64,000 bases of DNA from Pseudisothecium myosuroides (lineage: Eukaryota > Streptophyta > Bryopsida > Hypnales > Lembophyllaceae): NCBI GenBank assembly GCA_951799445.1, contig OX637288.1, forward strand, positions 9,674,501 to 9,738,500, read 5' to 3'. Made by a program: the position numbers and the translations under genes. Position 1 is the first letter of the stretch; each line of letters opens with the position of its first letter. This document shows positions 1 to 12,060 of the stretch, piece after piece. Under the pieces are notes generated by a model. That model searched no databases and was not told the DNA's origin. It saw only the letters and a program-made list of their open reading frames with translations.

Positions 1-1162
1 ACAAGGTTTTTTCAACATGGTTTTCTGAGAATCTAGGTCTTGAGTGTCTAAAGAACATCCCTCTGACGCACAAGGGATCGACTACCATTTTTATAGCAAT
101 GTAACACTTTTCAATAGGTACAAACAGATAGAATTTGTGATCGAGGAGTGCCTTTGATGCACAATTTTTATTATTACTTTGGATAAACAATGTAAAAGTT
201 ATAGCATGATTTCTTGTTTATTGCTTATATTTCGCTTGTGAAATGAGCCAAACTAAGGCTGGCAACAGCCCACATGACATGAGCAAAGACTTGAATCCGA
301 AACTCAAAGTGAGATAGGAGGCCTACCATTTGAGTTTGCCCCGGTTCCAAAATAATTGGAGCTATGGTAAAGGCTCAATCTTGCTCACCAATTTTTGAGA
401 TTCAAGTTTTTTTATGGAAAAAAACATTTGGGGCTACAAGACATGTCATGCTATGACTTCATCGTTCAGATTTTCAATAGCACTTCACTGATGAGAGATT
501 AATTTTTTTTTAAATATTGACATTGTAAGGGTTGTTGCAAGAATCACGTGCCGTTTTTAATCGCAATTTTGTCTTGAATGGACTACTTCAATGAGTAATA
601 TAACTTTTGGAATAAATTTTTTCTAAATGAAATATAGATGATAATTTGTAAGGGATTAAAAATAATATGTTTCTAGAAACTCAAGTCTATAAAAATGTAT
701 CTCTAAAAGTTATGTTAAAAAAAAAGCAATGAAAAATGCCCTTCAAAAGGATATTTTGATGTTTGAATTTTAGAAAATAGTTTAAAATAAAATAAAATAA
801 AATAAATATTGGCCATTTTTCTATTTTGAAGGTGCTCCTTCTCAACCATTTGCATCTTTGGAAAAAAACACTACATTCTCTTCACTTGCACAAAGGTAGT
901 ATATTGTGAGCACATATGGAAGGTGGATACTTTTTTATTTTTAGAAAATCTCTTTGTGGGCTTGTGTAACTTTAGTAGAAGTCTTTGTTTCCAATGTTCA
1001 CCTTCAAATTTGCATTTTTGGGTCAAAAATAAAACTCCGTACTACCCCCATCCAAATGGCAAAAGTAAACATCTAATTGGGGGCTATTTTAAAATTTATT
1101 ATTTTTTTAAATGGAAAAAACTATTCAATGTCTAAAACTACCGCATGTACCTTCATTTCAAG

Positions 1163-1289
1163 TGGTTTTTTTTTTGACACAAGCGTGTTGAACAACACAC
1201 TGCAAGGGATTTTCGTCAAATAGAGAGGCTGATTTCACGCTAGATAAACACAACCTATCGCCGCCAGGTATCAAACCCGCAACCACGCC
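1163..1289 (-). mobile_element. SINE-like retroinsertion with poly-A tail and 12-bp TSD (copy A)
   Basis: The 127-bp insert is flanked by the direct repeat CTTCATTTCAAG at 1151-1162 and 1290-1301. Read on the minus strand it starts with a stretch containing GGGTTTGATACCTGG, which resembles a Pol III B box (GGTTCGANNCC), and ends in a run of A next to the duplication. A poly-A tail plus a 12-bp target duplication is typical of LINE-mobilised SINEs. No clear A box is visible, so it may be 5'-truncated. The same insert with the same flanks is in copy B (about 14119-14246). Confidence 0.65.
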
Positions 1290-1743
1290 CTTCATTTCAA
1301 GTTTCATTTAAAACAAACATACAACCAAAAAAACATCCGTTTGGGGCCAAGGGGCCAAAAAAAAAGACAATTTTTTTTGCAATCACTTGTATGTGGTTTT
1401 GCAATCACATGTATACATATTCTATTTTTTTTGGTTCTACAAACACAAATACTTTGAATTTTTTGACAACAGTGCAGGCAACTTGTTGTAGATAAATAAT
1501 TCCGTGAAGTGCAAGACATGCGACCAAATCCACATGTAGCTTTTCCCATCTAATCAAAATTGCTTAGGAAGTTGGGAGTCCAAAAAACTTTGTTTCACAA
1601 CTTGGACCTTATAATCTTGTAAACCATAAACAAATCGGTTTTGAAATTTTGAAGGTATATTCAACGCATACATGAGCATCAGGTCTTACAATTACAAAAT
1701 AATTCTTTCAATTTTCTAGAAATTCCACTACTTGAACATCCTT

Positions 1744-2470
1744 GGGTGAATGCAAGAAACACTTATCGATTTGGTTGCGTTTTGACAATATTCAGTTTGT
1801 TTTTTCTAGAGTACTTTAAAATTAGAAAAAGAAATTAAAAAAGAAAAAGAAGACTAATGTATACACCTTTAAGATGAAGGTAACCACCAAAGGAAATGCA
1901 TAGAAAAATTTACTAAACAAGAGAACTAGAAAAGTGTCAAATCTCAAGAAAATGGATACTTTCATGTTTTAATTAGTTAAAAATAGGAAAAATAAATAAA
2001 TATATAAAATGAAAATGACCCATTTGTAACAACTCTATGAAAATGGTCATTCACCCCCAAAAAACTCCAAAATAATATTTTATATGTTACAAAATGCAAG
2101 CAAAAAAAATCGCACTTTGTGGACTTTCACACCACATAAAATTAATTATATTTAGAATTCCTTTGGACAATAGCTACAAGTCTACTAGAAGACCATCCTC
2201 TCCGAATTTCAGCTCAAAATTCATTTTTTGGAGTACTAAATAGTACTAAAACCTCCAAATTGGCAAGTGTGACATAAAATTGGGGACTATTTTTGGATAA
2301 TAAAATATTTTTGAAAATTACAAAAAAATTAGGCAAGGTTTATAATAGTTATGAGTACTATAATTATAAATCTTGAGTCATTTGGAGCCAAAAACGCAAA
2401 AGTTATGGCCAAAAACAAATCAACATGCAAGGTGTGACTCAAAATAGTTAAAGTGTTTCTTGCATTCACC
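1744..2470. mobile_element. ~730-bp TIR element, family A (copy in duplication A)
   Basis: The left end GGGTGAATGCAAGAAACACT and the right end AGTGTTTCTTGCATTCACC are inverted repeats of each other. Five other copies of similar size are in this window (12061, 14955, 16874, 34521 and 50592), two of them inverted. Shared interior landmarks include a segment rich in GGAGTACT and a block reading ACATAAAATTGGGGACTATTT. There is no transposase frame, so it is non-autonomous. I could not resolve a target-site duplication, so the superfamily is open. Confidence 0.75.
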
Positions 2471-3499
2471 AAAAACCTTTAGGGATTATGACCTAGTTCA
2501 TCATCTTAGTCAAATTCATCACATGTTCAAAAATATTTAAAATTTAGAAGTTTATTAAATATTTACCTCATCAATTTTACATTCATATAGAAAATGGTTT
2601 GAGGCTCTGCAACAAATTAAATCCTAGATGTACAAGTACAAGGCCTTGGAATCAACTCCTTGTCCTATGTAGGTAACAAGATTCAAATCTATACCTTCAG
2701 CATGAGAGGTGGCCATTCCTTGACATTGCTAGGGCACTTAGCCCCCTCACCTTGTACATGTACATACCTAGAAAAATCATCATTTTGTCATTTTAGGTAT
2801 AATTTGGGACCACTGTGTGAGTTGTGAAGGTCATATTCGACATAAATCAAATCTTTTTTTAACAAAAGTACTACATGGTATCTAGTAATTGGTGCAAGAT
2901 GACATGGACTTGTTAAAATCTGACTCCACCAAATCTAACCTTCACGTACGGTAGGTCCAAATGAAATTTGCGTTAAAGCAAATGGAGACAACAAGTGGTA
3001 GGGAGTTTAACAGAAGAATACAACAAATTAAGTTTCACTTCAAGTACATGGAGGCAAAAGCTAGTACAAACTACAAAGTTCTAACTTTGGAATTAGAAGA
3101 TTCTTTGTAAGCGACTATAGAGACCAAATTAGCTTGAAATGAATCAATTGTATACCGAGTCAATTATGGCTCCAATCCCAATATTAAGGTTTGGTCTTCA
3201 AGGCCCATAATACTACTAGTGTTTTGTTTTTTTAGAATTATGAGATCTTTTTTTAATTTTTCTAAATTTGCAATAAAAAATAAAATAGTTTCTTTTGTCC
3301 TCATAGGCCTTGATGGTGTACAACCTCCAGCTACAATCCATAATAAGCTATTTATTAAAGTGAGAATCTAACACTTTTCTCTTCATTAAAAAAAAACATA
3401 TGTGTATTGATGTTTGCTACATGCTTGCACAATTCAAATTTGAAAATTCATCACTATTATTTGTCAATAATTTATAAAATTAATTGATTTTTGAAGCGT

Positions 3500-5150
3500 A
3501 AATTTCCTTGCTCTTTCCATCGGGGTTTCTTCGCACCTGCAGTCGCTATTTCCAGTGGCATGGTTCGGACCCCGTGTGGGTCCCTACTGTAGATATTCTG
3601 GTGCCGAAGCTGCTGCCCCACTTCCGAGTGGTTGCTCTGACGGAACCTCAAACGGCCAATTGATGCCTGACAGGCTTTGCGCCTTTGCATCGACAGACAG
3701 CCCACGCACATGATCTTAAAAGTGGCGGGTGCCGGCGGTTTCCTCCATGCTCCGCTTGGCGGGCTGGCGGAAGAAGCCCTGGCGGACTTGACCTCCGCCA
3801 GGCGTGGCGGAAGGTGAAACTATTTACTGCGTTGTAAAAAAACAGCGCCAGTTCGCTGCTGGTTCGAGAAACTTTCATGATTTTCCAGTTCCGCCTACTC
3901 CCTTCCTCGCAACTCCTGTACTTCGGGTTTCGAAAATGAAACCTCTCAGCTCTAAGGTAGTATGCTCATTAACCGACCTTTGATTGCCTTTTGGGGCAAG
4001 CTGAAGTCCTTCAAACAGTTTTCAGTAAATTTTAGTAGGAAGAAAAATGAAATTGGTATCTAACCCAAGTCGTTTCATATGTTTTGGACATATGTAGAAT
4101 TAGTTATTAATTTCCGAACTTGAAATGCAGTGTTCACTAAAATGTTTCATCCCTTACATTAAAACATTTGCAATACATGTGGGCTGCAAAATTTAAATAT
4201 TCTGCATTTGCAATACAGATGGAATTCTAGAGGTGGAATTAACGTTAATTATTTGTTTAAGCAATAACTCTATTTGATCATACCGGTTTACTCCATTTCA
4301 GAGGGATAATGATAAGCATGCCTGAATATTTTCTTGTTCTCAATTTACTAGTTCTCCACAATTTCCTTTCATTCTTGCTTTGTTACAGCAATCAGAAATT
4401 CTTGCTTTGTTACTGAGTTCTGCATTCCAGGTGTCCTTGGTGGGTTCTTAAATTTCAGTGCTTCATTAGGTTGCAGATCATAATAAAAAGCAAGATCTTT
4501 TCCATTTCACATAATTTTTTCCCATCATTAGAATGCCATTTCGCAATTACCACGGGCCTGCATTTTTTCCCTTGGCATGGCGGGGTGTGACGGACTGGCG
4601 GGGGCTCAAGTGCGTGGGGAGCTCCACCAGCCAGGGCCATCCGCCCGGGATTTCCGCACCAGCCAATGGCGCCCCGCCACCTGGCCAGGCGGATGGCGGA
4701 TGGCATGGCGGTCCCAAGGCATGTGCGCGGGCTGAGAAGCTAAGCTACAGTAAGTTTTCCTTACAAAGTTTGAGTAGCCACCTTTATCACTGATACAACA
4801 GGGCTCTTTTAAGTTAGTGTACTGTACAGTAGCTAGAGCAGCTGCTTGTTTGCTCTACTGCAAAGTTCCAACTTATGGCTTTTCGTCCTTGAAGAAATCA
4901 AATTGAAGAAATCAAACTATTGTGTGATAATTAAAGCTTGGCTGCTTTGTATCTGTGATGTTGTGCAATGGTTTTCCATTTGTTTCAAAAGAAAAAGAAA
5001 AAAGAAACTGTTGTGATAAACCATGTGTTCTACTGGCTGTAGCCTCGGCTGAAGCGATTGCTTATCAAGCTTTCAATTAAAAAAAAACAAAAATAGTGTG
5101 CCCTGTGCCGTTCCCACAGCCAATTACATAAACAAAAGTCATTTTAAAAA
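3500..5150. other. GC-rich islands with TGGCGG/CCGCC clusters; no intact gene
   Basis: Two GC-rich islands (about 3500-3830 and 4555-4740) interrupt otherwise AT-rich DNA. They carry clustered TGGCGG/CCGCCA motifs, for example around 3753-3815 and 4565-4710. Open frames on both strands (3648-3878 minus, 4533-4793 plus) show no recognisable domain. A pyrimidine-rich leader and an ATG at 3936 followed by a possible GT donor (about 3957) would suit a plant 5' exon, but I cannot connect it to downstream exons. It could be a decayed gene 5' region or the end of a GC-rich transposon. Confidence 0.35.
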
Positions 5151-5440
5151 CCAAAAATAACTCAAAAAATCATAACTTTCCCACAGTGAGTTGGAACGCC
5201 ACCAAAACAAAGCCCGTGCACCCCTCCTTGCCGAGGGCTTTCCAATGGTACCAAGAACATGACAAACTGACACACAGTTCAAAAGATACATAATTTAGCA
5301 TAATTTATAATTTTTTAGATCCAAAAATAACTCAAAAATTCATAACTTTCCCACCGTGAGTCGGAACAGCACGAAACAAAGCCTGTGTACCCCTCCTTGT
5401 TGAGGGCTTTCGGATGGTATAGAAGCACGCCACCGGGGGA
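5151..5440. repeat. Two-copy tandem repeat, period ~170 bp
   Basis: The block starting CCAAAAATAACTCAAAAA at 5151 recurs at 5321. Both copies continue through CATAACTTTCCCAC, a GTGAGT(C/T)GGAAC motif and CACCCCTCCTTG. The copies differ at several sites and are non-coding. The 74-aa minus frame across the second unit (5340-5564) is low-complexity and not supported as a gene. Confidence 0.75.
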
Positions 5441-7539
5441 CGCATGCTCTGAGCTCAAATCTCATCGTAACAAACAAACAAAATAAACAAAACAAATAGT
5501 CTTTCTTAAGGTATGGATTGCCTTTAAATTGCAATAAATTTTTTAGGAAGAAAACTTTTTGCATTCTATTTTTGGAAGGTGAATCCTAACATGACATTTA
5601 AATAATCATGCCAAATCTCAAAGCATGCAAGTCTCTATATTAAGCCTCAAACGATCCAAGTGACCATTTTTTGGTTGCTTTTTTGAGCTGCCTAAACTCA
5701 ATTTTTGAGTTTTTTTATGATAAAAATCATCTCTAGAAATTACAGTGTGTTGTGAATCCAATGGTGGTAGTTTCATCAAATTCTGAGTTAAACTATGCCT
5801 TGTGAAATTTTCAAAATTTAGTGGTGTAGTGTAGTTTAGAGCTCATTTTGGGGGGGTTGCTTTGGGCATGGACTAAAAAGTCAGCCGACCAATGTGATTC
5901 CTGCCCACTTTAGAGAGGACAAATCCACCACAAAAAAAGCAAATCTAAGGAGTTCAAGGAGAAGACAAGTGTCTCATTCTTTCTTATTTTTGTTACAAAC
6001 ACTATGACAATGACCACCATGCATAGCAAGCTCCACCGTGAATTGAAAATTGCTTGGAATGTTAATAAATTTTACATGTACATTTTTAACTTTCTTATCT
6101 TTCATTGATTATAAAAAGGGCATCATTTTAAAATATTCTCAAAAGATATGCTCCTTCAAAGTGTGTTGCCTTGTATTTCCATTGATCCAAATAACACTTC
6201 AAACCTAAATATCTATTAAAATGTGTTGTCAAATAACCTGAAACTTTTTGAGGTGCTTGTTCTCTATGTAAAATTCAGAATCCTATGGTTATGTACATTT
6301 TATCCGATCTTAAAAAAAATGAGCAAAGAAATTGCTCAAGTTCTTAGTTGTTATGGTCTATTTTAAAAATACCCCCCCCCCTTGGATCATTAGGGGTTAA
6401 TGTGGAAAAGGATTTGAATTCTGTCTATGCGGTGATTGGGAAGTTTATTCAACACCAAAGAGGATCAAGAAGATCATATTGTCTATCCCAATAATAGGAA
6501 GATCATATTGTCTATAAATGATGCATAAGAATCTCATTTGAAATAGTATAAAAAATTTCAACTTTTATATAGATCCCTTGATCACAGCTATATTTTGTTG
6601 GGAAAAAAAATATTTGGATTCAATGCGACTCCTTTAAATGAAGACCTTAAATACATATTTGAATGATTTATTGCAAATTGTAATGAAAATGCAACATTTT
6701 ATGTGACTTGGACTTTGAGCACCATATAAAAAATATTTTCATTAATGATGTCACATATCAACAAATGACAATGCGTTTGTCAATCTAACATGGTATAAAT
6801 TATGTGCAACAATAATTGTCACTAATTATAGTTGAACATAGATACTGTTATTAACTTAAATTGTTTTTATTGGATCTCATTGGCAACTAAATGAAGAATC
6901 CAATGCACTTTTGCATGCATTATTTGGATAGGATATGAATAAATTATGAATTTTCATCTCGAGGTGCCATCTCTAGGTGTCTAAAAAACAACACTAGGCT
7001 CTCATAGACTCATATTTTGATTGTATACATCTTAAATGTCTAATCAATATCTATATGTTGTGCTACTTTCTAGTCCAAATGTAGGTGTAAATCACATTTT
7101 GGGCAATGTTGATTATAGGTATATATATTGTATATACGTTGGCTTCATTCAAATTTTTATCTCTCAAAATAATTATGCCAAAAATCATGCCATTGTCTGC
7201 AAAGTTTGTGTAAAATGGAAAAAAAAATTACAAAATAGTATAGCTATACTATAAGGTATAATCCAAGGCTCCACTTTATATGTCTATTCTATCTTATTGA
7301 AAGAGAATACCATAAATTCATAGTAAATTATCTAAAAATAGTATCTTTAGCACAATTACCTAAAAAATTTACAATAAAAAAGTAGAAATTTTTATTATTA
7401 TCTACCTAATCAATAAAAATTCCTACAAACAACACAATATAAGTTAGACCCTTAAGGATCAAAAGTCTTAAGGATCAAAAGTAATCTACATTTCTAAAAT
7501 TGTGAAGATGTATTTTAAAATGCAACTTAGAAGAATAAT
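5441..7539. other. AT-rich intergenic DNA, nothing recognisable
   Basis: No gene, RNA or clear repeat boundary is visible. A run of C lies near 6372-6381, followed by TTAGGGGTTAA, which resembles a decayed right end of the TTAA-flanked elements described elsewhere, but no left end was found. The 72-aa plus frame at 7036-7254 is AT-driven. Confidence 0.5.
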
Positions 7540-8589
7540 TTAACCCCTAAAGGACTAAAGAGTCCATTTTAATTTTTTGGAGAACTCAAATTATTTTTAT
7601 TGACGTTAGGATTTTAAATTTTGACATAAACTTTTTAAGATGGATGGTATTCATCATCATTTACAAATGAAGCTTTGTTTCACATCATTCCAATTTTATT
7701 TTTATTTTTTTTAAATTTCATTATCAAAACGCGCATGTAAAATATCTTCTAAGAGAGTAATTAATCTAGTTTATTGTATAGATTGATACCTACTCAAAAA
7801 TATTTGAACCATTCAATTTTGAATAACGAGGTAAAAGTTATGAAGAATTTTACTTTGCCAACAATGAAGGTAGAAAAAAAATTAAATTCCTAAATGATTA
7901 AGGCATTTTCTTGCTTGAAAACCACTCAAAATTGCCATGTCTGCTGAGATCATCCAAGAAACTAAACTAAACATTTTTTTTATGATCTAACCATGTATAG
8001 GATCTTGTACTTCACTTGTCTCAAATCATGTGGTAAAAATTTCATGAAGTTTGACTATATGGATTGGAAGATTTTAGCATTTGAAGTTGGAAAAATAAGT
8101 TTTTTGAATGTTGGCTTGCAATTTTAGATGACTTTGATTGCCATTTGTGGAATTTTTTGGCACTACAAACTATGAGTTTATAATTTTTTTTTGTGAACAT
8201 TTGAGTTGAGAGTTGGAGGAAAAAAAATTTAGAATATCAAAACTTGGTTTTTGTTCAATAAAAAACTATCAAGTAGAAGTAGGTATGAGATTGAACAAAA
8301 CACTAAATTGTTAATAACTTTAAGATGGAATTGAAACATCATAATCTTCAAAGGTAGACATAATCATCATCTTTCAGAAAAAAATTAAAAAATTAAAAAA
8401 ATTGATTTTTTTTTTTTTTTTTTTTTTTGCCCAACAAATTGCTTTTATATATTTTTAGAAATTTTAGAAAGCTAATGTGATTTCCTATCTTCAATGAACA
8501 ATTCAAAAAATGAGGTCAAAATCTAAGGTCATACAAGTTGTCCAATATCCCAAATGCCTTCCAAGGCTATTTGGTCCTTTAAGGGTTAA
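7540..8589. mobile_element. Decayed TTAA-flanked element(s), CCCCTAAAGG ends
   Basis: A left-end motif TTAACCCCTAAAGG lies at 7540-7553 and a right-end motif CCTTTAAGGGTTAA ends at 8589. From about 7885 to 8390 the interior aligns with the better-preserved members at 10051, 29376, 30357 and 35595 (landmarks: GGATCTTGTA, ATGGATTGGAAGATTTTAGC). The interior between 7554 and 7884 does not obviously match, so two insertions may be superposed. A 22-base poly-T run lies at about 8407-8428. No coding potential is visible. Confidence 0.55.
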
Positions 8590-9440
8590 AGTCTTCTTCT
8601 AAGCTCAATTTAGAAAATTTTCAACTGAAAACAAAAACATAGGATATGTGTGCTTACTAGAACATTCATCCATTGGGATTAATAATTCTCAATTTCTTGC
8701 AATAAATTATTAGAGGTTTAGTTTTTTCTTCCATCAAGTACTATCTTTGGCTATATAGTTTTTTTTTTATCGGATATGAAAAGAAATGGGTTAATTTTTT
8801 TAAATATATTTTCAAACAATTTTCCAACATATTAGCCAAATTGCACATGTTTGGGATATATCTTTTTTTTTAAATATGGAAAGATAAATGTCATCTTTAA
8901 AAAGGGCTAGAAAAAATTGATTTTTAAATTTTAGGGCACATTGAACTTGCAATTGGTGGGAAATCTAACTCAAAAAATCAAATCAAAATTTGAGGTCATA
9001 CGAGCTGTCCAATATCCCAAGTGTCCCTCGAGGCTATTTGGTCCTTTAAGGGTTAAAGTCTTCTTCTAAGCTCAATTTAGAAAATTTTCAAATGAAAACA
9101 AAAACATAGGATATGTGTGCTTACTAGAACATTCAACCATTGGAATTAATAATTTTCAATTTCTTGCAATAAATTATCAGAGGTTTAGTTTTTTCTTTCA
9201 TCAAGTACTACCTTTGGCTATATAATGTTTTTTATAATGGATATGAAAAGAAATTGGTTAAATTTTTTTAATATATTTTCAATTAATTTTCCAACATATT
9301 AGCCAAATTGCACAAGTTTGGTATATATCTTTTTTTCTAAAAATATTGAAAGATAAATGTCATCTTTAAAAAGGGCTAGAAAAATTGATTTTTGACTTTT
9401 AGGGCACATTGAACTTGCAATTGGTGGGAAATCTAACTCA
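8516..9440. repeat. Tandem duplication, two units of ~467 bp
   Basis: The unit starting AAATCTAAGGTCATAC near 8519 is repeated 467 bp downstream (AAATTTGAGGTCATAC near 8986). The match continues to about 9440, ending in GGCACATTGAACTTGCAATTGG in both units. Each unit carries a complete right end of the TTAA element (CCTTTAAGGGTTAA), so the duplication post-dates that insertion. The sequence is non-coding. Confidence 0.85.
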
Positions 9441-10050
9441 AAATTTTGGAAAGGTACACTTGAACAAGTTAATTAAAGGATCCTATGGTTTGATGTGTTA
9501 GAGAATAAACATAGATGAAAATTTTGGCCATGCTTTGGATACAAGTATTTTGAAGTAGTTTTCAACCTCAGAAGACAATAGTATTTTAGGGATAATGACA
9601 ACTCTCAAAGAATAGTTAAAAGTATGATCTATAGATCATATTCATATAGTTTGATCAACTTCTATACCAACGAATATTTTTCAATTAAATTTGAAGCCAA
9701 AAATTAAAAATTCCTTCTAAAATTAATTGTAGATTGGTTATTTGTGATTTTGAAAAAAAAATTCCTTTAATTTCAAACTGTTACGTTCTAATTAAAGTCA
9801 TTTTTTAAGTTTTTTATTTTTATTTTTTATTTTAGTCATTTTTTAAGGTCATTTTTTGAATTAAAAATATTTATTTTTTTAGGCTAGGCTTACAAGTACC
9901 CTCTGAGTTATAGAATATTTGCAAAACAAAGTCTTCAAAATTTCTATTGTACAAATGTTAAAGACCTAATGCAAGAATCTCCAAAAAAATTGATGAATGA
10001 AAAATACGTTCTTGTGTATTTAAGAATGCATTTGCATCCATTTTTGTTTG

Positions 10051-10975
10051 ACCCCTAAAGATCTATGACTATGTTTTCACCGAAAACACTCAAAAACTGC
10101 CATTTTTAGTACAAATACCAAAATTTTGAAAAAAAAACTTTCTTGACACATGTAACCGTAGGATCTTATAGTAAACTAGTTTTAGAAGATGTGGAAAAAA
10201 TTTCAAAATTTTCCACCATGCGGATTGGAAGATATTAGCATTTGAATTGGCAAATATCCTTTTTTTGTTCCTGCGAAAAACAAGGCAGCTGCACTTCACA
10301 AGGTCACATTTGTATGAAAAAATGTCCAAAATGGTGGTGCTTCTTTAAATTATTTTTCCTAAACAAGTTGGCTACATGCTTAAAATTTTTCAAATCATTT
10401 GGAATTGTACAACATATAAAAAAAAAATAGTATGTAGAAAGAAGTAGAGAATGATCCAAAATACTAAATTGTTAAGAATTTAATTATAGAATTGAAAAAT
10501 GTCAATCCCAATGGTTATAATGTTGTAATAAACAACCTAAATTCTAAGATTTTTTTTTTCAAAAAATATTAAAAATTGAGTTAAATAAACAACTTCAAAG
10601 TTTATTTCAGAGTAGAGAATCCGTAACTGCCTGCAATCTAAAAAACCTCCTAACTTTTTACTCATTGGTTGAAATGGAATGATTTAAAGCTTTCCACGTA
10701 TATATAACTCTCGAAAACCAATTTCAAATTTATATTTTTGAAAAAAGGGATTTTTTCAAATGTGCCCGGATTGCCCTTCCCGGTGAAAAAAGTAACATAT
10801 TAGGCCATAACTTTTGACTCCTATCTTGAAATGTCATGAAATTTAGTGCACATTAAAGATATTCCTCGTCCCCACCTTCTATTAAAATTTCAGCTTAAAA
10901 TATGAAAATCTCTAGTCACACGTACCTGCCCAAAATTGCTATATTGCTAAAAATAGCAGGCTGGTCCTTTAGGGG
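10051..10975. mobile_element. TTAA-flanked element, family T1 copy
   Basis: The left end is ACCCCTAAAGATCTATGACT, preceded by a mutated TTTG in place of TTAA. The right end is TCCTTTAGGGG followed by TTAA (10976-10979). It is about 925 bp long and aligns end to end with the copies at 29376, 30357 and 35595. A 79-aa minus-strand frame (10090-10329) has a clear counterpart at 35612-35872 in another copy. No transposase motif is recognisable, so it is a non-autonomous element. Confidence 0.75.
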
Positions 10976-10989
10976 TTAAAATTTAAACA

Positions 10990-11330
10990 CTTAGTCTTCA
11001 AAATAATGAGCAAACACTTTGAAATGTTTTTTTGGGGGGGAGGGTGGAAAAATGGTTATATGGCCTCTCTTTTAGGAAGGTTCTGAGTTTACTTGCTCCC
11101 TCATTTTGGGGTTTGAATTTAAAGGGGCCAGTTTTGAGTATGCAATTTTTGTATGTGCTGACTCTGTACGATGGATGAAATGAGGTTTTGGAAACATTGT
11201 GGCAGTAGTGTGAAAGGCCATCATTATAGCCTGACATTTTTTAACGCAGTTACCTTTTTTTTTTTTTTCTATAGGCTTGAAGCTGTCCATTTTTTATAAT
11301 AAATTGGGCACTTAATTTCCTAAAAAAACA
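10990..11330. repeat. Dispersed repeat R3 (~340 bp)
   Basis: This matches 33900-34237 in the same orientation. Landmarks are AAATGGTTATATGGCC, GATGGATGAAATGAGGTTTTGG and a long poly-T followed by CTATAGGCTTGAAGCTG. The other copy interrupts an LRR relic with a 7-bp direct repeat, so R3 behaves as a mobile element. It directly follows the right TTAA of the preceding element. The minus-strand frames in both copies read alike (YNDG...CHNVSKTSFHP), but this can be explained by nucleotide similarity. Confidence 0.7.
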
Positions 11331-11339
11331 AACTGTTCT

Positions 11340-12060
11340 GCACATATGAGCAGCCAGGTTTGTTGATCTGATGCTAGATTCAGACAACCTCCTGCAATTT
11401 TTAGTTGAATCCTCATTGGCCCAGATCAAACCACTTTTGATGCAATTTTATTAGATATCCAAGGGTTGCCAAATTAGTGCAAAACAAATTTTTTGTTCCC
11501 AAACTATTGTTTTGCACATTAAATTAATATATGGCACTTAAGTGCCGAATTTGCTACCAACATCTTGTATATTTAATGAAATTTAACAGCTAATGCTATT
11601 GAAGTACCTTTTGCAGTATTCAAACATTTATACATGTTCATAATAATTCTTTTATAATTGGGATTTACAAGATTGAGTGCACCAATTTCAACACCATAAA
11701 AGTTTCAGCTACTTTGTCATCCAATTAAAATACCATGCCGTAATTGCTTCAAGTTAAATTTATGATAAATTGGATTTCTTCCATTCATTCTCGCATCCAT
11801 TCCACTCTTGTAACAAGAACTTGTCCTAACATCTTGTCCTCCCCTTCATAGCACAATATTTTAATTTTCTCATTTAATTTTGCAATATTACAGATTAAAA
11901 TTTTAAGAACTTAAGAGTGCTATATAGATGTGGACATCTCACATGCAATACCTTATACATGTAGAATCATGGTCTTAATAGACTAGTCAAATGACCCAAC
12001 ACAAATGATCCAAGGCCAATCTTAACCCATGTGTGTCATAGAGCGGACAACAATAGTGAG
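11340..12060. other. AT-rich intergenic DNA, nothing recognisable
   Basis: No gene, RNA or repeat boundary could be supported between R3 and the next TIR element. Confidence 0.5.

Larger units (their letters stand above)
1..3500. repeat. Segmental duplication, copy A (left end beyond window)
   Basis: This AT-rich stretch matches about 12953-16730 in the same orientation over its whole length, with roughly 5-8% mismatches by eye plus small indels. The match ends near 3500/16730, where copy A switches abruptly to GC-rich unrelated sequence. It still holds at base 1, so the duplicated block extends left of the window. It contains a SINE-like insertion and a TIR element, both also in copy B, and no supportable gene. 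The short open frames at 923-1135 and 1304-1549 are unrelated to any protein I recognise. Confidence 0.9.

Noticed and set aside
6361..6400. Complete TTAA element ending at the TTAGGGGTTAA motif
   Set aside because: Only a right-end-like motif beside a poly-C run was found. No matching left end or family interior was visible.
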